DNA from: Bacillota bacterium
GTDB lineage: Bacteria > Bacillota > Sulfobacillia > RBS10-35 > JAJYVN01
DNA: 9,363 nucleotides
Direction: 5' to 3'
Assembly (NCBI GenBank): GCA_021791995.1
Contig: JAJYVN010000104.1
Location: 1-9,363, forward strand
Position 1 is the first letter of the stretch; the number at the start of each line of letters is the position of its first letter. The notes below the pieces were generated by a model, which saw only the letters and a list, made by a program, of their open reading frames with translations, was not told the origin of the DNA and made no database searches. The translations under genes and the position numbers were made by a program. Shown here piece after piece: positions 1 through 5,067 of this stretch.

Positions 1-180
1 GACCGAGACCTGAACGCGGCGCGAAACCTTGCGTCGCTTGTCGCCGGGAGTTCCCTGGAGACGTTAAACGCCTGTGGAGCAGAAGGCTCTGGCCAGGAGA
101 ACGGCCTGGTGAAACCAGCTGCTGCGAAGCAGGAACGTTCCAATTGGAAACCGGCAGTAGCCGGAAATAAAAGACTATAA
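1..180 (+). CDS. tnpB: TnpB (IS605/IS607 OrfB-type) RNA-guided nuclease, C-terminal fragment
   Basis: An open frame enters from the left edge and stops at TAA 178-180, giving 59 residues. It opens with DRDLNAARNLA, the C-terminal RuvC motif of TnpB/OrfB proteins with its last catalytic Asp. The tail (ACGAEGSG, then VKPAAAKQE) is the Gly/Lys-rich end typical of these proteins. TnpB proteins are programmable DNA nucleases carried by IS200/IS605 and IS607 elements. They are guided by an omegaRNA made from the 3' end of their own gene and the element's right end. Only the end of the protein is visible, so intactness, presence of a partner tnpA and family assignment (IS605 or IS607) cannot be judged. 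Confidence in the family is high because motif and tail agree. Confidence 0.88.
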   Translation, partial: DRDLNAARNLASLVAGSSLETLNACGAEGSGQENGLVKPAAAKQERSNWKPAVAGNKRL

Positions 181-244
181 GAACAGGAACGGGCCACGTG
201 CGTCACGTCGAGCGCCATGGAGGAATTGCAGGCGGGCACGTCAA
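94..244 (+). ncRNA. Candidate TnpB omegaRNA scaffold / element right end
   Basis: The end of tnpB and the sequence after it hold a run of short hairpins. These are CTGGT-GAA-ACCAG (106-118), CTGCT-GCGA-AGCAG with a GNRA-type tetraloop (119-132), the palindrome GGAACGTTCC (132-141), CCGGC-AGTA-GCCGG (151-164) and ACGTG-CGT-CACGT (196-208). A tetranucleotide TCAA at 241-244 resembles the right-end cleavage sequence of some IS200/IS605 elements. TnpB systems are known to make their guide RNA from exactly this position, with the guide beginning just past the right end. That the RNA ends at 244 is an inference; neither transcription nor the true element boundary can be seen. Confidence 0.45.
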
Positions 245-288
245 ACACTTTCCCTGGTCGTTGTCTTGGTCTTTTCTATGATTGTGAC

Positions 289-318
289 GCCCTGCCGGAG
301 GGACCGTCCGGCTAGGGC
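289..318 (+). repeat. Inverted repeat (11-bp stem, one bulge) upstream of the LPKTG gene
   Basis: GCCCTGCCGGA (289-299) pairs with TCCGGC-T-AGGGC (307-318), with one bulged T at 313 and a 7-base loop. No T-run follows on either strand, so it does not look like an intrinsic terminator. It lies between the possible TnpB element end and the leader ORF, so it may be a structured 5' leader of the surface-protein mRNA or an operator. A TATGAT hexamer at 277-282 just upstream resembles a -10 box, but no convincing -35 box precedes it. Function is unknown. Confidence 0.4.
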
Positions 319-344
319 AGTCGCTCCTGGTAGAGGGGGGATAC

Positions 345-383
345 ATGGCACACACGACAGCCGTTATGGGCCCGCTGGCATGA
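345..383 (+). CDS. Putative 12-residue leader peptide (uORF)
   Basis: ATG at 345 follows an excellent Shine-Dalgarno (AGGGGGG, 334-340, 4-base spacer) and encodes MAHTTAVMGPLA before TGA 381-383. The stop lies 27 bases before the ATG of the LPKTG surface-protein gene. That gene has a near-identical ribosome site (AGGGGGG at 397-403). The very strong ribosome site on so short a frame is the main argument that it is translated. It could act in translational coupling or leader-type control. No run of a single amino acid is present, so classical attenuation by amino-acid supply is not suggested. It may also be chance. Confidence 0.35.
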   Translation: MAHTTAVMGPLA

Positions 384-410
384 TCAAAACGGGTCTAGGG
401 GGGCATATTG

Positions 411-1445
411 ATGCGGAGATCGGGTTTGGTAGCGTTCGTCGCCTCTGTGGCGACGTTTGCTTTGGTCGCGGCTGCACCCGCCCTCGCGGCCACCTCATAC
501 GTCCAGGTACCCCTTTCATCGGTGGCTAATGCTGTCATCATGATGGACAACGGCAACACAGCACCGTCCACGACGGCCTCCAACAGCGCCTGCCACAACG
601 TGGCCGGAGCAACGTTCGGCAACAGTAATGGCCTGAGCGCGACGGGGCTGCCCGTCGGCCAGACGGTCAAGGATCCCAACGGTGTGCCGTATAGCATCCC
701 AGAACCCTCGGTCAAGGACGCGGTCTGCGTCACCACCGCGGACAGCACCAAAGACCCTGGGCCCACAACCATCACGATTCCGGTTCCGGCTGGCCAATAC
801 AGTGACGCATACTTCCTTGCCTCGGTCGAAAATGGTCCATCCTTGGTGAGCATCACGCCCGTTTACGGCACCACGAATGGCACACCCATCCAGGCTGTCT
901 TCGACGACTGGTGTGCGCCCATCCTCAGCGGCGGCGCGCTGACGCCGGACGCGACAACGATGTTCCCGCATGCGGATCCCCGCCTCAATAACCTCAGCGG
1001 CACCGTGAAGGACTCGACGCCACTTCCCTGCACCGTATACAGCACCCACGTTCCTGGCCTGGATAGTTCCAAGACCCTAACCGGATTGACGATCAGTCTG
1101 GCCGCCGCCTCCACAGCCGTTCCGAGTGAGACCGGAGCGTCGGGGAAGACCGAGAGCCCGAATGGAGTCCTGAACATCATGGCCTTGACGCTCGAAGGCA
1201 CCCAAACGAGTGCCGCGAGCACGACGACAACGACGACCAGTTCAACGAAGAGTTCGAGCACGACCGCAACAACAACGTCGAGCACAACGCCCACCACCTC
1301 CAGCACCACGACGTCTACGTCGAGCAAGAGCACCAGTTCGTCTCTGCCCAAAACGGGGAGTGGGCCGCTACCCGCCGTATTGGGTGGCGTGCTTCTGCTG
1401 GGCGGCGCGGCGCTCGTGCGTCGTCCGTGGGCCGGTCGTTCCTAA
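411..1445 (+). CDS. Secreted LPXTG-type wall-anchored protein with Ser/Thr-rich stalk
   Basis: The product is 344 residues. Residues 1-26 form a signal peptide: basic MRRSG, a hydrophobic core and a likely cut after ALA. An ectodomain of about 230 residues with four cysteines (C61, C106, C168, C207) follows, then a Ser/Thr stalk (about 264-311). The end is a sorting signal: LPKTG (312-316), a hydrophobic segment (about 319-336) and a positive tail RRPWAGRS. A sortase would cut between T315 and G316 and link the protein to peptidoglycan. The ectodomain pattern (IPVPAGQYSDAYFLAS near 123-138, VFDDWC at 163-168, ending NGVLNIMALTLEG) resembles beta-sandwich domains of secreted actinobacterial carbohydrate-active proteins. 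That is from memory, so a glycan-binding or adhesion role is only inferred. ATG 411 is preferred over the adjoining TTG 408 because AGGGGGG (397-403) sits 7 bases ahead of it. It is convergent with pyrE, and no sortase gene is in the window. Confidence 0.85.
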   Translation: MRRSGLVAFVASVATFALVAAAPALAATSYVQVPLSSVANAVIMMDNGNTAPSTTASNSACHNVAGATFGNSNGLSATGLPVGQTVKDPNGVPYSIPEPSVKDAVCVTTADSTKDPGPTTITIPVPAGQYSDAYFLASVENGPSLVSITPVYGTTNGTPIQAVFDDWCAPILSGGALTPDATTMFPHADPRLNNLSGTVKDSTPLPCTVYSTHVPGLDSSKTLTGLTISLAAASTAVPSETGASGKTESPNGVLNIMALTLEGTQTSAASTTTTTTSSTKSSSTTATTTSSTTPTTSSTTTSTSSKSTSSSLPKTGSGPLPAVLGGVLLLGGAALVRRPWAGRS

Positions 1446-1468
1446 AAGCGTCGGGACGCGTGATCAGT

Positions 1469-1495
1469 GGGCGGGAGGGGATTTTCCTCCCGCCC
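1469..1495. terminator. Probable bidirectional terminator between the LPKTG gene and pyrE
   Basis: A perfect 10-bp inverted repeat (1469-1478 and 1486-1495) with a 7-base loop lies in the 58-base gap between two convergent genes, 23 bases past the surface-protein stop and 9 bases below the pyrE stop. The stem is entirely G/C apart from one A-T pair. There is no long T-run on either side (only TTCCC on the plus strand), so it is a weak match to a canonical intrinsic terminator, but placement and stem strength support termination for both genes. Confidence 0.55.
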
Positions 1496-1503
1496 TTCCC
1501 TGC

Positions 1504-2112
1504 TTAGCGCAGGTGGCGGCTGCCTGGGGAAACGACCGGTACCCCGGCCTGGCAGAGTGGACAGTTGTCTTGCTCCCACGAGGCGAAATCCACACGCTTC
1601 AAGGCCACGTAGGGCACATCAAAGACGGTCATTGGGTCAGGAGAGCGATCACCGAAGACCGCAACACCGATGACGTTCCCGCCTGCGACCCGGAGCACCT
1701 CCAGGACCTCCCGCACCGACCCTCCGGTCGTGACAGTGTTCTCGCACACCAGGAGACACTCGCCTTCCGTCACGGCAAACCCGCGGCGGAGGGCCATCCG
1801 TCCGTCCGAGCCACGCTCGGTGAACAGGAACCGGCACCCGAGCGCCGATGCCAAGGCATACCCCGGAACGATCGCTCCAAGGGCGGGGCCGACAACGGTT
1901 TGCGGAACCAAACCGCGCAGGCGCACACGTTCGGCCAGGGCACGCGCCAGCACCTCCCCGTCCGCCGGATGCTCAAACGGCAAAGCCATCTGGAGATAGG
2001 CCGAGGAGTGGCGACCGGAACTGAGAAGGAAATGCCCCTGGAGGTATGCGCCGGTACGGGTCAGAATCGCGTCCACATCATCCGGCACGGCGATAGTCCC
2101 CTTTCTATGCAT
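1504..2112 (-). CDS. pyrE: Orotate phosphoribosyltransferase
   Basis: The enzyme joins orotate to PRPP to give orotidine monophosphate, the fifth step of de novo UMP synthesis, in the cytosol. From ATG 2112 the product is 202 residues, the usual size. Family marks include GHFLLSSGRHSSAYLQ near the N-terminus (about 26-41), FLFTER...MALRRGF (95-112), the PRPP loop CENTVTTGGS (123-132) and a C-terminal NCPLCQAG...PGSR. The PRPP loop reads E-N where E-D or D-D is usual. ATG 2112 overlaps the end of pyrC by 8 bases, but no good ribosome site precedes it. GTG 2088 has AAAGGGG about 9 bases upstream and gives 194 residues, so it may be the true start. The gene is translationally coupled to pyrC and followed by the inverted repeat at 1469-1495. 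Confidence 0.92.
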   Translation of the reverse strand: MHRKGTIAVPDDVDAILTRTGAYLQGHFLLSSGRHSSAYLQMALPFEHPADGEVLARALAERVRLRGLVPQTVVGPALGAIVPGYALASALGCRFLFTERGSDGRMALRRGFAVTEGECLLVCENTVTTGGSVREVLEVLRVAGGNVIGVAVFGDRSPDPMTVFDVPYVALKRVDFASWEQDNCPLCQAGVPVVSPGSRHLR

Positions 2113-3424
2113 TCGGTCGCTGCCATTGCCCCGTCGGAGCACCCACGGGATGGCCGTCGCGATATGCCAATTGGCCTGCCACAAGGGTCGCAACAATCTC
2201 CGCATGCACGGGACGGTCTGACAGCGGGCTTCGGGGATTCTTGCTGAAAGGGCGGGGGAGAACCGCTGGGGGACAGAGGCGCACGATGGCCAGATCGGCA
2301 TCCGCCCCCGGCGCGATCCGACCCTTGCGCGGCCAGAGCCCCCAATGGCGCGCTGGCCCCTCCGCGATCAATTCCACCAAGCGCCCGATGCCGAGACGGC
2401 CCGCTACCACCTCGGTTAAAAGCAGTGGCACAAGCGTCTGCACACCGGCAAAGCCTGCGGCCGCTCGGTAAAGATCCCCCACACACTCCTTCTCCGAAGG
2501 GGTGTGTGGCGCGTGGTCCGATCCTAGCTGATCCACCGTTCCGTCCGCGATGGCTTCCCACAAGGCGGAGCGGTCCTCCGCCGACCGCAGGGGGGGGTTC
2601 ACCTTGGCGATGGCACCCATGGGCGCCGCCTCGTCCTCGGTTAAAAGTAGGTAGTGCGGGCAGGTCTCCACCCGCACATTGACGCGCCCCTCAGCCTTCA
2701 CCCGCCGTAGAATGTCAACCGCCCAGGCAGTGGAAACGTGAACAATCAGAATGGGAGCGCCCGTCGCCTCCGCCAAGAGACACACGCGACGGACGGCCTC
2801 CGCTTCGGCGACCGCCGGCCGCGAACGGCCGTGGGCTGCGAGCCCATCACCGGCCACTGCTGCGGCACGCAGGATGGCGCCATTTTCAGCGTGCACCGCC
2901 GTGCGCAGGCCGAGGGCTGCGGTACGACGCAATGCACCGAGCAACTGCCCATCGTCCGGCGGTGGAAGCGAGGCAGTGGTTTCGCCGAGGAAGACCTTCA
3001 GCCCAATGGCACCCGCCTCGGCTAGTGCCTCGATCTCCTCTGCGTTCTGCGCCCAGAGCATCCCATACAGCCCGTAATGGCAGCGGCTGCGCCCCGCGAT
3101 GAGGGTAACCTTGTCCCGAAGGGCCGCCGCGGTGGTCGTCGGCGGTTGGGTGTTGGGCATATCCAACACCGTGGTGACCCCACCCGCCACCGCAGCGAGT
3201 GAACCATGCTCCCAATCCTCTTTGGCGGAGAAACCGGGCTCCCGGAAATGGACATGCGGATCAATAGCCCCCGGAAGAACGAGACACCCCGTCGCATCCA
3301 GGATGGACGCCACCCCGGAGGGTGCGCTCCCCGGTGCGAGGAGAGCCGCAATCTGTCCCTCCTGCATGAGGATCTCTGCCGACCGCTGCCCATCCGGGGT
3401 CACCAGGAGCCCACCGGTGATCAT
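2105..3424 (-). CDS. pyrC: Dihydroorotase (class I, cyclic amidohydrolase)
   Basis: The enzyme is a zinc amidohydrolase that reversibly closes N-carbamoyl-aspartate to dihydroorotate, the third step of pyrimidine synthesis. From ATG 3424 it has 439 residues. Visible metal and catalytic marks are DPHVHFREPG (H57, H59), GLKVFLG (K143, the likely carboxylated lysine), H178 in VHAENG, H229 in IVHVSTAW, ETCPHYLLLT (254-263), KVNPPLR (274-280) and GSDHAPH with catalytic D303. Allantoinase and hydantoinase share this fold; the overlap with pyrE decides for dihydroorotase. The start is uncertain: MITGGLL at 3424 matches the usual family beginning, while ATG 3454 adds 10 residues and lies just below the promoter. 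A purine-rich GGAAAGGGG (3449-3441) is 16 bases above ATG 3424, further than usual. No PyrR-type attenuator is seen in the short leader. Confidence 0.93.
   Translation of the reverse strand: MITGGLLVTPDGQRSAEILMQEGQIAALLAPGSAPSGVASILDATGCLVLPGAIDPHVHFREPGFSAKEDWEHGSLAAVAGGVTTVLDMPNTQPPTTTAAALRDKVTLIAGRSRCHYGLYGMLWAQNAEEIEALAEAGAIGLKVFLGETTASLPPPDDGQLLGALRRTAALGLRTAVHAENGAILRAAAVAGDGLAAHGRSRPAVAEAEAVRRVCLLAEATGAPILIVHVSTAWAVDILRRVKAEGRVNVRVETCPHYLLLTEDEAAPMGAIAKVNPPLRSAEDRSALWEAIADGTVDQLGSDHAPHTPSEKECVGDLYRAAAGFAGVQTLVPLLLTEVVAGRLGIGRLVELIAEGPARHWGLWPRKGRIAPGADADLAIVRLCPPAVLPRPFSKNPRSPLSDRPVHAEIVATLVAGQLAYRDGHPVGAPTGQWQRPNA
2479..2509. repeat. Hairpin-forming inverted repeat inside pyrC
   Basis: CCACACAC (2479-2486) pairs with GTGTGTGG (2502-2509). 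Inside these, CCTTC (2488-2492) pairs with GAAGG (2496-2500) across a 3-base loop. This gives 13 paired bases with one mismatch position (2487/2501). It lies within pyrC codons just after the SDHAPH motif (HTPSEKECVG). It could be a chance result of codon content or an mRNA structure; no function is claimed. Confidence 0.4.
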
Positions 3425-3470
3425 GGTTGCCAGAGGACTACCCCTTTCCGACATTCCCGCCAAATTCGGG

Positions 3471-3500
3471 ATTGTACGCGCGCCCGACCTGTGATACAAC
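3471..3500. promoter_or_regulatory. Symmetric divergent promoter shared by pyrC and the GDPD gene
   Basis: On the plus strand, TTGTAC (3472-3477), a 17-base spacer and TACAAC (3495-3500) form a -35/-10 pair. A TG one base before the -10 box (3492-3493) makes it an extended -10. On the minus strand the same DNA reads TTGTAT (3499-3494), a 17-base spacer and TACAAT (3476-3471). Each -35 box is thus the complement of the other direction's -10 box. The plus-strand -10 ends 7 bases before ATG 3508, so transcription should begin at or next to that ATG. The minus-strand start would fall near 3464, ahead of pyrC. The match to the sigma-70 consensus is good for the minus -10 (5 of 6) and moderate elsewhere. 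Confidence 0.55.
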
Positions 3501-3507
3501 GTTCCCC

Positions 3508-4188
3508 ATGAAAGTGATTGGACACCGCGGTGCCGCTGGCCTTGCTCCCGAGAATACGATACCAAGCTTCCGTTTGGCGCGGGAACTCGGGGTCGACGCC
3601 GTGGAGTGCGACGTGCGGATGACCCGTGACCGCCATACGGTACTCCTGCACGACGCCACCGTCGATCGGACCACAAACGGGAAGGGACGCCTAGCAGACC
3701 TCACCATGGCGGACGTTTCTCACTTGGAGTGCCAGGACGGTGTTCACTTAGCCACCCTCGACGAGCTCCTTGCGCTCTCTGGCGGTACCCTACCCGTCGT
3801 CATCGAGCTGAAAGAGGACGCAGCAGTGGAACCGACCGTCCGGCAAGTTCTCGAGCGGGATCTTCTGGCATCAACCACCTTCATCAGTTTCGAACTGGCG
3901 CGCCTTGTGGAGGTCCGCCGCTTAGCGCCCGCAGCCGTCACTGGGGCCCTCTTTATGCGGGCGGGAGAGGACGAGATCCATACAACCCGCGAGGTGGGCG
4001 CGCAGATCCTCGACACCCATTTCGGATCCCTCAGCCCGGAACTGGTGCGGGAGGCACACCGGTTGGCACTGGCCGTCTGGATCTGGACAGTCAATGAGAC
4101 AAGCGAGCTTCGGCACATGCAGGAACAGGAGCCGGATGGTATCACCACCGACCGACCCGACCGCTTGATCTCTCTGTTGGGCCGCTGA
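3508..4188 (+). CDS. Glycerophosphodiester phosphodiesterase (GDPD, cytosolic UgpQ-like)
   Basis: The enzyme splits glycerophosphodiesters into sn-glycerol 3-phosphate and an alcohol, recycling phospholipid head groups. It is a 226-residue TIM-barrel of normal length for short bacterial GDPDs. Motifs are IGHRG (H6, R7), PENT with E15, VECDVRMTRD (metal-binding E33 and D35), LLHD (second catalytic H48), DRTTNGKG, VIELKED and the C-terminal IWTVNE followed by DGITTDRPD. There is no signal peptide, so it should act in the cytosol. The ATG at 3508 is chosen because the family's first strand begins immediately after it (MKVIGHRG). No Shine-Dalgarno precedes it, and the -10 box ends only 7 bases upstream, so the mRNA is probably leaderless. 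It diverges from pyrC and converges on the next gene with a 3-base gap. Substrate specificity cannot be read from the sequence. Confidence 0.93.
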   Translation: MKVIGHRGAAGLAPENTIPSFRLARELGVDAVECDVRMTRDRHTVLLHDATVDRTTNGKGRLADLTMADVSHLECQDGVHLATLDELLALSGGTLPVVIELKEDAAVEPTVRQVLERDLLASTTFISFELARLVEVRRLAPAAVTGALFMRAGEDEIHTTREVGAQILDTHFGSLSPELVREAHRLALAVWIWTVNETSELRHMQEQEPDGITTDRPDRLISLLGR

Positions 4189-4191
4189 ACG

Positions 4192-4962
4192 TCACGGCAC
4201 CTCCAGCATCGCACAGACGGGAAAGTGGTCGGAGGGGTAACCGCCTGCGATTTGTTCCCGGCGCACATCGATGTGACGAACACGGATGTCCGGGGTCACA
4301 AAGATGTAGTCGATCGGTGAACCGTCGCGGGTACCCGTGAAGCCGTGGAATGTTGCACCCACCGGATCAAGCGCGGCGCTAAACGCATCCACGAGACCAC
4401 TCTCCTTTCGCAAGTACCGCACAACGTCGGAGTCCTCCCCCGCATTGAGGTCCCCGACCAACGCTGCCGGAACCCCGTCCTGCCGGCAGCGCTCTGCCAA
4501 ACGAGAACCGATGAGGGCAATCCCCTGCCGTCGAGCGGTCGCACCACGGTGATCCAGGTGGGTGTTGTAGACGGTGATGCGTGAGGTGCTCCACAGACGA
4601 AAACGCACCCATGTGCACATCCGCGGCAGGCTGCTGTCCCAGGAGATGCTGCCAGGGACCTCGGGGACCTCCGAGAGCCAAAAGTGCCCGATCTCCTCGG
4701 GGGTGGCCATGGCGGTGCGGTAGAACAGCGCGCACTGCTCGTCACGATCCTGCTCCGTCCGACTGCGCCCCATCGCGCGGTAGCCATCCAAGTGCTCCAA
4801 AAGATCCCCGACCATGGCCCTGCTCCCCTCCTGCGTTCCCACCACGTCGGCATGCATCACACGCATCATCGCCGCGGCGCGCTCCCGCCGCAGGGGCCAG
4901 GCGTTGGGGCCATCTTGACCGGTCTCGGTGCGTAGATTGAACGTAGCCAGGACCAGTTGCAC
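4192..4962 (-). CDS. Endonuclease/exonuclease/phosphatase (EEP)-family metal-dependent hydrolase
   Basis: The 256-residue protein has the whole EEP (DNase I-like) catalytic set: ATFNLR (N9), VVGTQEGS (metal ligand E45), YNTHLDHRG, ALVGDLNAG, IDYIFVT and the terminal SDHFPV (D245, H246). Family members are Mg-dependent phosphoesterases acting on nucleic acids, inositol phosphates or lipids; this compact type with NAWPLRRE and IGHFWLSEVPEVPGS is common in bacteria but its substrate is generally not established. The start is GTG 4962 because GGGGGGAG (4975-4968) lies 5 bases ahead of it and the family begins directly (VQLVLATFNLR). No signal peptide is visible from this start. It converges on the GDPD gene, which also handles phosphodiesters. 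That is suggestive of related substrates, but the two are on opposite strands. Confidence 0.9.
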   Translation of the reverse strand: MQLVLATFNLRTETGQDGPNAWPLRRERAAAMMRVMHADVVGTQEGSRAMVGDLLEHLDGYRAMGRSRTEQDRDEQCALFYRTAMATPEEIGHFWLSEVPEVPGSISWDSSLPRMCTWVRFRLWSTSRITVYNTHLDHRGATARRQGIALIGSRLAERCRQDGVPAALVGDLNAGEDSDVVRYLRKESGLVDAFSAALDPVGATFHGFTGTRDGSPIDYIFVTPDIRVRHIDVRREQIAGGYPSDHFPVCAMLEVP

Positions 4963-4985
4963 AACCACTCCCCCCACGCTCCTGC

Positions 4986-4997
4986 TTCCGCGCGGAA
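4986..4997. promoter_or_regulatory. 12-bp perfect palindrome in the EEP/recJ divergent gap
   Basis: TTCCGCGCGGAA is a perfect palindrome in the 105-base space between the divergent EEP and recJ starts. Its position would suit an operator or a small hairpin. In a GC-rich genome a CG-centred palindrome of this length may arise by chance, and no clear -35/-10 pair was found beside it. A partial echo, TTCGCGGAA, lies at 5047-5055. Confidence 0.25.
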
Positions 4998-5067
4998 AAG
5001 CCACATCCTCTTGCAGCAGGAAGGGACCTCGCTCCGTCGTAGGAACTTCGCGGAAGGGTGAATCCGT

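Noticed and set aside
1210..1343. Tandem DNA repeat in the LPKTG gene
   Set aside because: It is low-complexity Ser/Thr coding sequence (ACG, ACC and AGC codons mixed) without a fixed repeat unit, as expected for a surface-protein stalk.
395..1351. Long open frames on the minus strand opposite the LPKTG gene
   Set aside because: They are antisense to a gene with signal peptide, stalk and sorting motif. Their protein sequences show low-complexity Val/Leu runs that are simply the complement of the Ser/Thr codon repeats.
1210..2247. 345-codon plus-strand open frame spanning the LPKTG stalk and the pyrE region
   Set aside because: It reads Arg/Pro-rich out-of-frame stalk sequence and then antisense pyrE. 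No family motif, ribosome site or plausible product is seen.
3425..3507. PyrR-type attenuator or other riboswitch ahead of pyrC
   Set aside because: The leader is too short for a terminator/antiterminator pair, and no PyrR-box-like hairpin was found.
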